From CAZLGM01 sp964623625 (lineage in GTDB: Bacteria > Desulfobacterota > Desulfobulbia > Desulfobulbales > Desulfocapsaceae): a stretch of 64,000 nt of DNA. The translations under genes and the position numbers were made by a program. The notes beneath the pieces are model-generated. The model was not told the origin of the DNA and ran no database searches. It was given only the letters and a program-made list of their open reading frames with translations. Below, piece after piece: positions 16,599 to 25,234 of this stretch; position 1 is the stretch's first letter, and each line of letters begins with the position of its first letter. Location of the stretch: positions 1 through 64,000 of the forward strand of contig CAZUUJ010000003.1 of assembly GCA_964623625.1 (NCBI GenBank). Reading direction: 5' to 3'.

Positions 16599-19040
16599 AT
16601 GGCTACAGGTCATGAGAAAGAATTAATTCTATGGTTCGACGATATTGGAATTGAAGATGTAGCGAATGTTGGTGGCAAAAATGCATCTCTAGGTGAAATG
16701 TATCAGCATCTCACCTCAAAAGGTGTTGCCGTTCCTCACGGTTTTGCCGTTACGGCGTATGCCTATCAATATCTCATCAAATCAGCTGGTATTGAAGATG
16801 ATGTGAAAAACGCCCTGGCAGGTCTTGATACCCACGACCTGAAGAACCTTCAAGAACGAGGTGAAAAAGTCAGAAACATCATTCGTGGTGCAGAGTTCCC
16901 TCAGGACCTCAAAGACGCCATCATTGATGCCTATAAAAAGATGGAAGCCGAGTATGGTGAGAACGTTGACGTGGCTGTCCGCTCTTCCGCTACAGCCGAA
17001 GACCTTCCGGATGCCTCATTTGCCGGCCAGCAGGAAACGTATCTGAATGTTCGCGGCTATGACGCCATCCTCGATTATTGCAGCCAATGTTTTGCAAGTC
17101 TGTTTACAAACAGAGCCATTTCATATCGCCATGATAAAGGTTTTGGTCAGTTTGATGTCTATCTTTCTATCGTTGTTCAAAAGATGGCGCGTTCAGACAA
17201 GGCTTCCTCCGGTGTTATTTTCTCCATTGATACCGAATCCGGATTTAAAGATGCTGTTTTTCTGACCGCCTCCTGGGGACTTGGTGAAACAGTGGTCCAG
17301 GGTGCGGTGAATCCTGATGAGTATTACGTTTTTAAGCCAACACTGAAAGAAGGTAAACGCCCCATCGTTTCCAAGAGAGTCGGCTCCAAAATGATCAAGA
17401 TGATCTACGACAACGACTCGAATACTGAAGAGCCGGTAAAAACCATTGATACAACACCGGAAGAAAGAGATAATTACGTCTTATCCGATGATGAAATTCT
17501 CAAGCTTTCCGAATGGGCCTGCATCATTGAAGACCATTACGGCAAAGCAATGGATATCGAGTGGGCCAAAGATGGTGATGGTGAAACCGCCGGTACGGGC
17601 GAATTATTTATTGTCCAGGCAAGACCTGAGACGGTTCATTCCCAGATCGCTGCCGGAACCATGGAGACCTATAAGCTCAAAGAGCCAGGTAAAGTACTGG
17701 TTGAAGGTCTTGCAGTCGGCACCAAAATCGGTCAGGGTGAAGCCAACGTCATTGAAGATGTCGAAGGGATCCACGGCTTTAAGGAAGGCCAGGTTCTGGT
17801 TACAGATATGACCGATCCCGACTGGGAACCGATCATGAAAATTGCCGGTGCCATTGTCACCAATCGCGGTGGACGTACCTGTCATGCGGCTATCATTTCC
17901 CGTGAGCTTGGCATCCCCTGCGTCATCGGTACAGGGAATGCCTCCCATATCGTTAAAGGAGGCCAGGACATCACTGTTTCTTCAGCCGAAGGTGAGACCG
18001 GCTACATATACGAAGGACTTCTCGCTTTTGAAATTGAAAAAGTAGATCTTGGCGACATGCCGACAACCAAGACCAAGATTATGATGAACCTGGCCATTCC
18101 GGAAAAAGCATTTACCGAGTGCCAGATTCCCAACGACGGTGTCGGTCTTGCACGTGAGGAATTTATTATCAACTCTCATATCGGCCTGCATCCATTGGCC
18201 CTCGTTAACTATGAAGAGCTGAAGCAATCTAACGATCCTGAGAAACAGCGGATTGTCGAAATTATCGACTCCAAAACCGGTGCCTATAAAGATAAAAAAC
18301 AGTTTTTTATCGATAAGGTTGCCGAAGGTGTCGGCCGTATCGCTGCTGGTTTCTATCCCAACGATGTTATTGTCCGTCTCTCTGATTTCAAGAGCAACGA
18401 ATATGCAAACCTGGCAGGCGGCACCCTCTATGAGCCGGAAGAAGAGAACCCGATGATCGGCTGGCGTGGAGCCTCAAGATACTATGATCCCAATTATCGT
18501 CCCGCGTTTGAGCTGGAGTGTAAAGGTCTTCAAAAGGCAAGGAATGAAATGGGATTGAACAACATCAAGCTGATGGTTCCATTCTGCCGTACGCCGGAAG
18601 AAGGCAAAAAAGTCATTGAGGTTATGAAGGACTGCGGCCTTGTACAAGGTGAAAACGGGTTGGAACTGTATGTGATGTGTGAAATTCCAAGTAATGTTAT
18701 TTCCGCGGACGCCTTTGCTGATATTTTTGACGGTTTCTCCATCGGCTCCAACGATCTCACCCAACTGTGCTACGGCCTTGACCGTGATTCCGGACTGATT
18801 GCAGGTATCGCCGACGAACGTGACGAGTCGGTGAAAGAGATGATCAGAATGGTCATCAAGACCGCCCAGAGAAGAGGCAAGAAAATCGGTATCTGCGGAC
18901 AGGGTCCGTCCGATTTTCCTGAATTTGCCACTTTCCTGGTTGAACTGGGTATCGACTCCATGAGTCTTATTCCTGATACGGTTATCAAAACCCGGCTTGC
19001 CGTCCATGAAAAAGAGAAGGAGATGGGAATCAATCCGTAA
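16599..19040 (+). CDS. ppsA: Phosphoenolpyruvate synthase
   Basis: The enzyme makes PEP from pyruvate and ATP, the entry to gluconeogenesis in anaerobes growing on small acids. The 813-residue protein has the ATP-grasp part with VRSSATAEDLPDASFAGQQ, the swivelling domain with catalytic histidine in GGRTCHAAIISRELG, and the PEP-binding barrel with GSNDLTQLCYGLDRDS and the catalytic cysteine in GICGQGPSD. GGGAGAAG precedes the ATG. Length is normal (about 790-815). The gene stands alone between a predicted promoter and a strong terminator. Confidence 0.96.
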   Translation: MATGHEKELILWFDDIGIEDVANVGGKNASLGEMYQHLTSKGVAVPHGFAVTAYAYQYLIKSAGIEDDVKNALAGLDTHDLKNLQERGEKVRNIIRGAEFPQDLKDAIIDAYKKMEAEYGENVDVAVRSSATAEDLPDASFAGQQETYLNVRGYDAILDYCSQCFASLFTNRAISYRHDKGFGQFDVYLSIVVQKMARSDKASSGVIFSIDTESGFKDAVFLTASWGLGETVVQGAVNPDEYYVFKPTLKEGKRPIVSKRVGSKMIKMIYDNDSNTEEPVKTIDTTPEERDNYVLSDDEILKLSEWACIIEDHYGKAMDIEWAKDGDGETAGTGELFIVQARPETVHSQIAAGTMETYKLKEPGKVLVEGLAVGTKIGQGEANVIEDVEGIHGFKEGQVLVTDMTDPDWEPIMKIAGAIVTNRGGRTCHAAIISRELGIPCVIGTGNASHIVKGGQDITVSSAEGETGYIYEGLLAFEIEKVDLGDMPTTKTKIMMNLAIPEKAFTECQIPNDGVGLAREEFIINSHIGLHPLALVNYEELKQSNDPEKQRIVEIIDSKTGAYKDKKQFFIDKVAEGVGRIAAGFYPNDVIVRLSDFKSNEYANLAGGTLYEPEEENPMIGWRGASRYYDPNYRPAFELECKGLQKARNEMGLNNIKLMVPFCRTPEEGKKVIEVMKDCGLVQGENGLELYVMCEIPSNVISADAFADIFDGFSIGSNDLTQLCYGLDRDSGLIAGIADERDESVKEMIRMVIKTAQRRGKKIGICGQGPSDFPEFATFLVELGIDSMSLIPDTVIKTRLAVHEKEKEMGINP

Positions 19041-19061
19041 GCGATTAAATCCCATAAACAT

Positions 19062-19098
19062 AAAAAAGGCCTGATCCCCTGGGATCCGGCCTTTTTTT
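19062..19098 (+). terminator. Rho-independent terminator after ppsA
   Basis: A stem of GGCC-T-GATCCC with GGGATC-C-GGCC around a CT loop is flanked by A6 on the left and T7 on the right. It begins 21 bases after the ppsA stop. The A and T runs make it usable in either direction, but only ppsA reads into it. Confidence 0.92.
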
Positions 19099-19379
19099 AT
19101 TTATTCTCAAATGTATCTACCGTCACACTATCTGTGGACGATTACACCACACAATGGTATTATCGTGTGTCTGTAAGACAGTAGACTTCCAACTCCAGAT
19201 AAATGTAACTAATGCTGAGGTAAGCAACTTACTTAATCTTGAAAAAAAATTGTAAACGGTCATAAGGTGTGCCTGATGTGGACAAACGGCAAGACGTTGT
19301 GTACTTGTTCTACATAAGGCTTGCCGATCGCCCGCAGCAGGTGTGACCTGTGATCGCTTACAGATAAACGGATAGAATC
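19099..19379. other. Leader region of the proC-nadK pair
   Basis: About 280 bases lie between the ppsA terminator and proC. A 7-bp inverted repeat, CGGCAAG (19287-19293) with CTTGCCG (19320-19326), and a repeated GATCGC near 19326-19357 could fold in the leader. I see no known riboswitch. The proC start is preceded by AACGGATAGAATC, a weak ribosome site. Confidence 0.35.
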
Positions 19380-20195
19380 ATGACTCAAAAAATCGGTTTC
19401 ATCGGCGGTGGCCAGATGGGCGAGGCGTTGATAAAAGGAATTATCGGTGCCAAACTGTACAAAGCCGAACACATACTGGTTGCCGAGCCGAACTCTTCCC
19501 GGGCGCACTATCTTCAAGAGCGCTATTCAATAGCTGTTTTTGATAATAGTACATCGATCTGGGCAGAATGTTCCATTATCATCCTTGCGGTCAAACCGCA
19601 GATTATGAAACCGGTGCTTGCCGACTCCAAAAACCAAATCAAAGAACATCACCTGGTGATCACTATTGCAGCCGGTCTGCCTATTTCCTTTTATGAAGAA
19701 CAAATCGGTCTTGATTCATGCAAGCTTGTTCGTGTCATGCCGAACACCCCTGCTCTTGTTATGGAGGGAGCTTCGGCTGTCTGCAGAAATGGTGCGGTTA
19801 CAGACGAGGAACTCAAACAGGCAACTGAGATTCTCAATGGCGTAGGCCTGTCAATTGTTCTAGAGGAAAAACATCTTGACGCGGTCACCGGTCTCAGCGG
19901 CTCCGGGCCCGCTTATGTTTTCTCGTTTATAGAAGCGATGATCGACGGTGGGGTGAAGATGGGTCTTACAAGAGAGACGGCGCAACAATTAACCACCCAG
20001 ACCATTCTCGGCTCGGTCAAACTTCTTGAGCAATCGCAAGAACATCCTGCCGTTCTGCGTTCCAAAGTGACATCACCCGGTGGCACAACCATTGCCGGTC
20101 TCCATATCCTTGAAAAACTGGGTTTTTCCGGAATCATTATGGAGGCCATCCAAGCTGCCACCAATCGTTCCATCGAGCTTGGCAGGAAAAAATGA
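19380..20195 (+). CDS. proC: Pyrroline-5-carboxylate reductase
   Basis: This enzyme catalyses the last step of proline synthesis, reducing pyrroline-5-carboxylate with NAD(P)H. The 271-residue protein has the Rossmann loop GFIGGGQMGEALIKG, VKPQIM at the end of the nucleotide domain, RVMPNTPALV, and the dimer-domain signature SGSGPAYVFSFIEA with TSPGGTTIAGLHILE. Length is normal. Its stop overlaps the nadK start in ATGA, so the two genes are translationally coupled. Confidence 0.95.
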   Translation: MTQKIGFIGGGQMGEALIKGIIGAKLYKAEHILVAEPNSSRAHYLQERYSIAVFDNSTSIWAECSIIILAVKPQIMKPVLADSKNQIKEHHLVITIAAGLPISFYEEQIGLDSCKLVRVMPNTPALVMEGASAVCRNGAVTDEELKQATEILNGVGLSIVLEEKHLDAVTGLSGSGPAYVFSFIEAMIDGGVKMGLTRETAQQLTTQTILGSVKLLEQSQEHPAVLRSKVTSPGGTTIAGLHILEKLGFSGIIMEAIQAATNRSIELGRKK

Positions 20196-21052
20196 TGATA
20201 CACCCTCCTTTTCTTGAGCAGACGCGCTTTACTGTTAAAGCAACCGGAATTATAACCAAAAAAGATGATCCGGCGATCGAAGAATTCGCGCAGAAACTGA
20301 CTGGCTGGCTTCAGGCTGAGAACATCGATGTTCGGCTCAACAGGATCGATGCGGATCTTGACATCATCATCATTCTTGGTGGAGACGGCACCCTGCTTCA
20401 TATTGCCGAAGAGGCTGCCTTAAATAGTATTCCCATACTCGGTATTAACCTGGGGAACCTTGGTTTCTTAACCGAACTTGCTCAGCATGAAACCCGAAGA
20501 GCACTTGATGAAATCCTCAATGGTCCGGTCATTGTCGAGAACAGAATGATGCTGAAAGCCAGGATTATCAAACAAGAGAAAGCTGAACCCTATCGTTTGA
20601 GTCTCAACGAAATAGTGATCTCAAAGGATACAATCGACAGGATACTCAACCTTTCTACCAACGCCGATCATAACCACATCACCACCTATAAAGCCGATGG
20701 GCTTATCTTTTCAACGCCGACCGGATCCACTGCCTACAATCTGTCCGCCGGCGGGCCGCTGGTCTATCCCGGAATGAATTCGATCCTGGTCACCCCCATC
20801 TGTCCGTTTATGCTCGGTTCACGACCCATTCTGCTGCCGCCGTCTATGAAGTTGACTACCCGGTTGATCGAGCCCAACAGCACTCTTTACGCTCAGGTAA
20901 TTATCGACGGCCAGTCGATATGGTCGATGAACAATGAGGATATCCTGGAAGTGGTAACGGCCAAGAGTTATCTGCAACTCATTGTCTCCAAAAAGAAAGA
21001 CTACTTCTCCATTCTACGCAACAAACTGCATTGGGGAAATCAGGGGTGTTAG
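20192..21052 (+). CDS. nadK: NAD kinase
   Basis: The protein phosphorylates NAD to NADP. The 286 residues contain the catalytic GGDGT in IILGGDGTLLHIA, the conserved GINLGNLGFLTE, and TPTGSTAYNLSAGGPLV. The start is the ATG that overlaps the proC stop by four bases. Coupling with proC links NADP supply to an NADPH-using enzyme, though this may be only local arrangement. Confidence 0.95.
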   Translation: MMIHPPFLEQTRFTVKATGIITKKDDPAIEEFAQKLTGWLQAENIDVRLNRIDADLDIIIILGGDGTLLHIAEEAALNSIPILGINLGNLGFLTELAQHETRRALDEILNGPVIVENRMMLKARIIKQEKAEPYRLSLNEIVISKDTIDRILNLSTNADHNHITTYKADGLIFSTPTGSTAYNLSAGGPLVYPGMNSILVTPICPFMLGSRPILLPPSMKLTTRLIEPNSTLYAQVIIDGQSIWSMNNEDILEVVTAKSYLQLIVSKKKDYFSILRNKLHWGNQGC

Positions 21053-21108
21053 GCATTAGGTGTTGACGGTTAGCTAAATGCCAATGGCTAACAGCTAATA
21101 AGCTGCTC

Positions 21109-22494
21109 CTACTTCTTCTTAATCCTGTATTTCTTCATCTTATACTGGAGAAGACTCTTGGTGATCCCCAGTTTTTCCGCTGCCCTTGCCTGAACGTAAT
21201 CGGTGTCATCCAAAGCCTGCAGCAGCATCTTTTCTTCAATGGAATACAGTACATCGTTAAGTCCCACAGAGTCGGGTATCATCTGGGTTAAATCAATTTC
21301 ATTACTCCAGCTGGATGAGGCTGCTTCATCGGTATGCTCAGGCTGTACATCTTCCGGCTCTATTCGATCATCGTCACACAATATTGCCGCCCTCTCGATG
21401 GTATTCTCCAGCTCTCTGATATTCCCATCCCAGGGAAGAGTCAACAGCAGCCGCAAGGCATCGGTTGACAGCTCAAGTTTTTCTTTCTCTAGATTTTTAG
21501 CAGATTTTTTCACAAAATAATTGGCAATGGCCGGCAGATCATCCACTCTCTCCCGCAAGGGTGGCAGAACCACATGAATGAAGTTAAGGTGATAGTAAAG
21601 GTCTTCTATAAAGGTTCCCTTGGCGACTTCCTCCTTCAGGTCTTTGCTGGATGACGATATGATCCTTACATTAACATGCAGCGTGCTAGTCCCTCCAAGA
21701 CGCTCGAATCTCTGGTCATGTAAAACTCTTAGTAATTTGGTCTGGATCTGCAAAGGGATTTGACTTATTTTATCCAGATAGATGGTACCGCCGTCCGCCG
21801 CCTCGAACCGCCCCTTCCGCATAATATTGGCTCCATCGAACGCTCCCTTCTCATGGCCGAACAGTTCACTGTCCAATAAATTTCCGGATAGAGCGGCGCA
21901 GTTGACGGTAATGAAGGTGTTGTCCTTTCTCGGGCTATTGAGATGGATCGCCTTGGCCACCAATTCTTTACCGGTTCCAGGTTCACCACTGATGAGAACG
22001 GAGGCTGAAGTCGGGGAAACCTTTTCAATCAGGTCATAGACCGCCAGCATTTTAGGGTTCTTGCCGACCATGTCGCCAAAGCCTACCCGTGACTGCATCG
22101 CCCTTTTGAGTTCGACATTTTCCCGGAATAACGAATAATGTTTAATCGCTTTGTTGATGTTGACCAGGAGCTCATCATTAGAGAATGGCTTGGCCAGATA
22201 ATTGAACGCTCCGGCCTGCATGGCCATCACAGCTTTCTCGATTTCAGCGAATGCCGTAATCATGATCACCGGTAATTCGGGATAGATTTCCTTAGTGGCC
22301 TGAAGAAACTCCAACCCGTCCATACCGGGCATCTGCATATCGGTGATCACCAGGTCAAGATCGGTGTCCCGGATAATCTCAAGCCCCTGGACTCCTCCCG
22401 GAGCCGTAAAGACCTCATACCCCTCATCTTTTAGCAGCTCGGAGAGAACAACCAGATAGTTAGGTTCATCATCAACTATAAGAATAGAGTACAT
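21109..22494 (-). CDS. NtrC-family response regulator with degenerate AAA+ domain
   Basis: This 461-residue protein has receiver, AAA+ and Fis-type HTH domains. I use the ATG at 22494 (MYSILIVDDEPN) with AGGGAG before it. The receiver looks active (phospho-acceptor Asp52 in VITDMQMPG, Lys102). Walker A GEPGTGKE (170-177) is intact. However, the sigma-54 loop GAFTGA reads GAFDGA (217-222), Walker B reads TIYLDK where DE is expected (Lys242), and the arginine-finger segment FREDLYYRLN reads FIEDLYYHLN (295-304), losing both arginines. The C-terminal HTH, VQARAAEKLGITKSLLQYKM, looks sound. It may be phosphorylated and bind DNA without activating sigma-54 polymerase. No histidine kinase is adjacent. 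Confidence 0.9.
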   Translation of the reverse strand: MYSILIVDDEPNYLVVLSELLKDEGYEVFTAPGGVQGLEIIRDTDLDLVITDMQMPGMDGLEFLQATKEIYPELPVIMITAFAEIEKAVMAMQAGAFNYLAKPFSNDELLVNINKAIKHYSLFRENVELKRAMQSRVGFGDMVGKNPKMLAVYDLIEKVSPTSASVLISGEPGTGKELVAKAIHLNSPRKDNTFITVNCAALSGNLLDSELFGHEKGAFDGANIMRKGRFEAADGGTIYLDKISQIPLQIQTKLLRVLHDQRFERLGGTSTLHVNVRIISSSSKDLKEEVAKGTFIEDLYYHLNFIHVVLPPLRERVDDLPAIANYFVKKSAKNLEKEKLELSTDALRLLLTLPWDGNIRELENTIERAAILCDDDRIEPEDVQPEHTDEAASSSWSNEIDLTQMIPDSVGLNDVLYSIEEKMLLQALDDTDYVQARAAEKLGITKSLLQYKMKKYRIKKK

Positions 22495-22585
22495 TATATT
22501 TCTCCCTGAATCCGTGACGAAGATTGTTGTTTGAGTCAATAATACCTTGATATGATAAATTTTATTGAGTCCTGTTTTTTAACCT

Positions 22586-22735
22586 AAAAAAAAAGCAATT
22601 CGCCCTCCGGGGCCTCCGCTAGCACTGCATCTTTACTTGATTGAACTAACCGATATAGTACACTATTATCGATCAATTCAATCAAGTAAAGCTACAGCAC
22701 TATCGGATGCACCCCAAGAGTACTTCCTACGGGCG
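22586..22735 (-). terminator. Large branched inverted-repeat element with T-run, after the PHP gene
   Basis: A perfect 15-bp inverted repeat (22631-22645 with 22677-22691, arm CTTTACTTGATTGAA) encloses a second, bulged repeat (CGATATAGT with ACTATTATCG). Outer short arms pair CGCCC (22601-22605) with GGGCG (22731-22735). Read on the minus strand the structure ends in GGGCG, AATTGC and nine T. This would terminate the PHP transcript. Its size, about 135 bp, is larger than a normal terminator and could be a small palindromic insertion. Confidence 0.6.
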
Positions 22736-22736
22736 C

Positions 22737-23597
22737 TCACGGATTCAGGTTCTCTTCTTTTCGGTTTCTTTTTCTATTTAAGGAATGAATGATTTCTTTG
22801 CCCTGCTCTTTACTCATGCCAATTCCTACTGTGGAACGATACTGATTTTCACCATGATAATCGCTTCCACCGGTAAAGATCAAATCGTATTGCGATGCTA
22901 TCTTGATGAGTTTTTTTCTAAACGAAACGGATTGAGTGGGGTAGTACAGTTCAACTCCATCCAAACCCTCCGGAATCAGTGAATCAAAGAGTTGTGGCAA
23001 CTCCTTTAATGACGGGCTGAATTGAATGGGATGGGCAAGTACCGCAATACCTCCGGCCTGCCGGACAAGCTGGACAGCCTCATCAGCAGGGAATTCACGT
23101 CTCGATACATAACCGCAAGCATCTTTCTTTAAATAGAGTTTGAAGGCCTGATCAATTGTTTTAACCACTCCCTTATTGACCAGCAGAGCAGCAATATGCG
23201 GCCGGCCCGTCTGCCCCTGAGCCGATATCAGCTCAAGCTCTTCAGTTGTTATAGTAATGCCGAGACCGTCAAGTTTCTCAAGAATCAAGTTATTCCTCTT
23301 TATCCTGGCGCGCTGAATCCTTGCCAACCCCGATTGCAATTTTTCATTTTCAGCATCGAGATAATATCCAAGAATGTGCAGCGGCTTTCCCCGGTGAACC
23401 ACACTCAGCTCCAGACCCGGTATTGCCTTGATACCGGCTTTTTCTGCAGCCTCCATGATTTCAGCGGTACCGTCCATAGTATCATGATCAGTCAAGGCGA
23501 TAGTTGACAGACCACTTTCAACCGACAACCTCACAATTTCACTCGGACTTTTGGAACCGTCGGAAAAGGTTGAATGAATATGAAGATCAATTGTCAT
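22737..23597 (-). CDS. PHP-domain phosphoesterase (RNase AM / YciV-like)
   Basis: This 286-residue metal-dependent phosphoesterase has the PHP signature: IDLHIHSTFSDG at the N-terminus, ALTDHDTMDG, IPGLELSV, VLAHPIQF and the C-terminal GSDYHGEN. These supply the usual histidines and aspartates of the trinuclear metal site. The closest known group is the 5'-3' exonuclease RNase AM (YciV/TrpH), which acts on short RNA and 3',5'-nucleotide bisphosphates; length matches. The sequence supports the family strongly and the substrate moderately. It is followed by the large palindromic terminator. Confidence 0.85.
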   Translation of the reverse strand: MTIDLHIHSTFSDGSKSPSEIVRLSVESGLSTIALTDHDTMDGTAEIMEAAEKAGIKAIPGLELSVVHRGKPLHILGYYLDAENEKLQSGLARIQRARIKRNNLILEKLDGLGITITTEELELISAQGQTGRPHIAALLVNKGVVKTIDQAFKLYLKKDACGYVSRREFPADEAVQLVRQAGGIAVLAHPIQFSPSLKELPQLFDSLIPEGLDGVELYYPTQSVSFRKKLIKIASQYDLIFTGGSDYHGENQYRSTVGIGMSKEQGKEIIHSLNRKRNRKEENLNP

Positions 23598-23717
23598 AAT
23601 CCGACTTGTGTTCAGTTAGATAAATATATATAGGTGTCTTGAGTAGAACAGAAAATCAGGGTACCTTCAAGCCTCAAACAATGTTAACCGCCAAAAGCTG
23701 CTGACAGCAGAATCTAT

Positions 23718-24026
23718 ATGGCTCTGATCAATAAAGACAGTGTATTAAAAGATTGCCTTCAGGCTCTGAAAAAGGTCGGGATTCAACAGGGTGTAGAGCT
23801 TCTCTCCTATAAACGTAACAGGACCATCGCTATCCTCCGGTTGGATGACGACAGTTTTCTGGTAAAAGAGAACGGCTATGTTGTTGAAGAGATGACAGCA
23901 CCTTACAATAAATTATCAAAACTCCTTAAAGTACGGATCAAGCGTGAGTTTCCACGGAGCCGTAAAGTTCGGTTGTATCGTTTTTGTTGCCCGGAAGAAC
24001 TCGATAGAGAACGTCAGAAAATTTAA
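23718..24026 (+). CDS. Small basic protein of unknown function
   Basis: This 102-residue protein is not recognised. It is rich in Lys and Arg, especially in SKLLKVRIKREFPRSRKVRLYRF, with a beta-like middle (TIAILRLDDDSFLVKENGYVV). There is no signal peptide or membrane segment. The basic surface suggests nucleic-acid or ribosome contact, but that is a guess. It lies about 100 bp before a zinc-ribbon gene on the same strand and is divergent from the PHP gene. Codon use and amino-acid balance look like a real gene; the ribosome site is weak. Confidence 0.6.
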   Translation: MALINKDSVLKDCLQALKKVGIQQGVELLSYKRNRTIAILRLDDDSFLVKENGYVVEEMTAPYNKLSKLLKVRIKREFPRSRKVRLYRFCCPEELDRERQKI

Positions 24027-24131
24027 CTTGATCGAAATGGCAAACTTGACCCACAATTGTGTTCACACTACTATTGATCAGTCGAGCAAAACAGCTCATT
24101 TAGTTACCTAAATAAAGACCGAATTTCTCCC

Positions 24132-24365
24132 ATGTTGATTATTAAGTGCAGCGGCTGCCGCAAAAAAATCTGGCGCTATGACAAGATAGGCCAGGGTGAA
24201 GTATTGCGCTGCCACAAAGATCGCATCAAAAAGATATACAATCAGCAAATGGATGGCCACAAAGTTACATGTTCCTGCGGCAGGCAAATCGGCATCGACA
24301 AAGGTTCTTTTTTTAAAATGATCGCATCCGGCTTTACATACAGAGGAACAAAGAGAAACAGTTGA
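24132..24365 (+). CDS. Small zinc-ribbon-like protein
   Basis: This 77-residue protein has CSGC near residues 6-9 (IIKCSGCRKKIWRY), a lone Cys in LRCHKD, and CSCG near 47-50 (VTCSCGRQIGID). The CxxC and CxC pairs would hold one zinc, as in short rubredoxin-like knuckles. No enzyme motif is present. It ends one base before the start of the L,D-transpeptidase gene and is probably co-transcribed with it. Function unknown. Confidence 0.65.
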   Translation: MLIIKCSGCRKKIWRYDKIGQGEVLRCHKDRIKKIYNQQMDGHKVTCSCGRQIGIDKGSFFKMIASGFTYRGTKRNS

Positions 24366-24366
24366 G

Positions 24367-25212
24367 ATGATGAATCTACGAATCAATCACTCTATTATTG
24401 TATTCTTGTTCGTTCTCTTGATGAGTTTTCCCGTTCATTGTTCCGGTAATGAGATGGTTGTTCCGGAAAGTGACATTTCAATCGATGTATATTCAACTAT
24501 CGTCCCTGCCCTTAAAAGTGAACTATCGGCCAGAGGCTTGAAGCTGGGCGATCCCATCTATATTCAGATTTTCAAAAAGTCTTCCGAGCTTCAGTTATGG
24601 ATACGGAAAGAAAAACGATTCATTCTTTTTCGAACATACCGAATCTGCGATTATTCCGGGTATTTGGGACCAAAATTGCGTGAAGGGGATAAACAGAGCC
24701 CTGAGGGCTTTTATACCGTCGGGATCGATCAACTCAATCCGTGGTCAAACTTTCATCTCTCCTTCAATCTTGGGTTTCCCAACGAATACGACAGAGCGCA
24801 TAGCCGGACTGGCAGTGCCCTGATGATACATGGCCGCTGCTCCTCGGCCGGCTGTTATGCCATGACCGATTCCAGAATGGGTGAAATCTACACAATAGCC
24901 ACCCATGCAATCAGCTCTGGTCAGCAGTTCTTCTCTGTCCATGTCTTTCCCTTCGAGATGACATGGGAAAATCTTGCCCGCTATAATAAATCCGAATGGA
25001 TCTTCTTCTGGGAAAATCTAAAAGAGGGATACGACTTTTTCCAGGAACACGGCTTTCCACCGTTTGTTGGTGTTGCAGAGAAGCGGTATGTTTTTTCAAA
25101 AAAACCGGCTGCCGTACCTGTGTTGAGCCGCCAAACAATAGAAGAGGTTAAACGGGCTACCCTGATTCGCAAAAAGAATCTGGCCTTTATTAAGAAAATC
25201 AAGCAGAAGTGA
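24367..25212 (+). CDS. L,D-transpeptidase (YkuD/YafK-like) with signal peptide
   Basis: This 281-residue exported enzyme probably forms 3-3 peptidoglycan cross-links or attaches proteins to meso-diaminopimelate. The N-terminus is a signal peptide (SIIVFLFVLLMSFPVHCS); the Cys in VHCSG could also be a lipobox. The catalytic motif is HGRCSSAGCYAMTD, with His155 and the nucleophile Cys163. This spacing is the YafK form. FHLSFNLGFPNEYDRAH before it is also typical of the YafK group. The basic C-terminal tail beyond the fold is about 60 residues. It follows the zinc-ribbon gene by one base. Confidence 0.88.
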   Translation: MMNLRINHSIIVFLFVLLMSFPVHCSGNEMVVPESDISIDVYSTIVPALKSELSARGLKLGDPIYIQIFKKSSELQLWIRKEKRFILFRTYRICDYSGYLGPKLREGDKQSPEGFYTVGIDQLNPWSNFHLSFNLGFPNEYDRAHSRTGSALMIHGRCSSAGCYAMTDSRMGEIYTIATHAISSGQQFFSVHVFPFEMTWENLARYNKSEWIFFWENLKEGYDFFQEHGFPPFVGVAEKRYVFSKKPAAVPVLSRQTIEEVKRATLIRKKNLAFIKKIKQK

Positions 25213-25234
25213 TAAGGATTTTGCTCACCAATCC

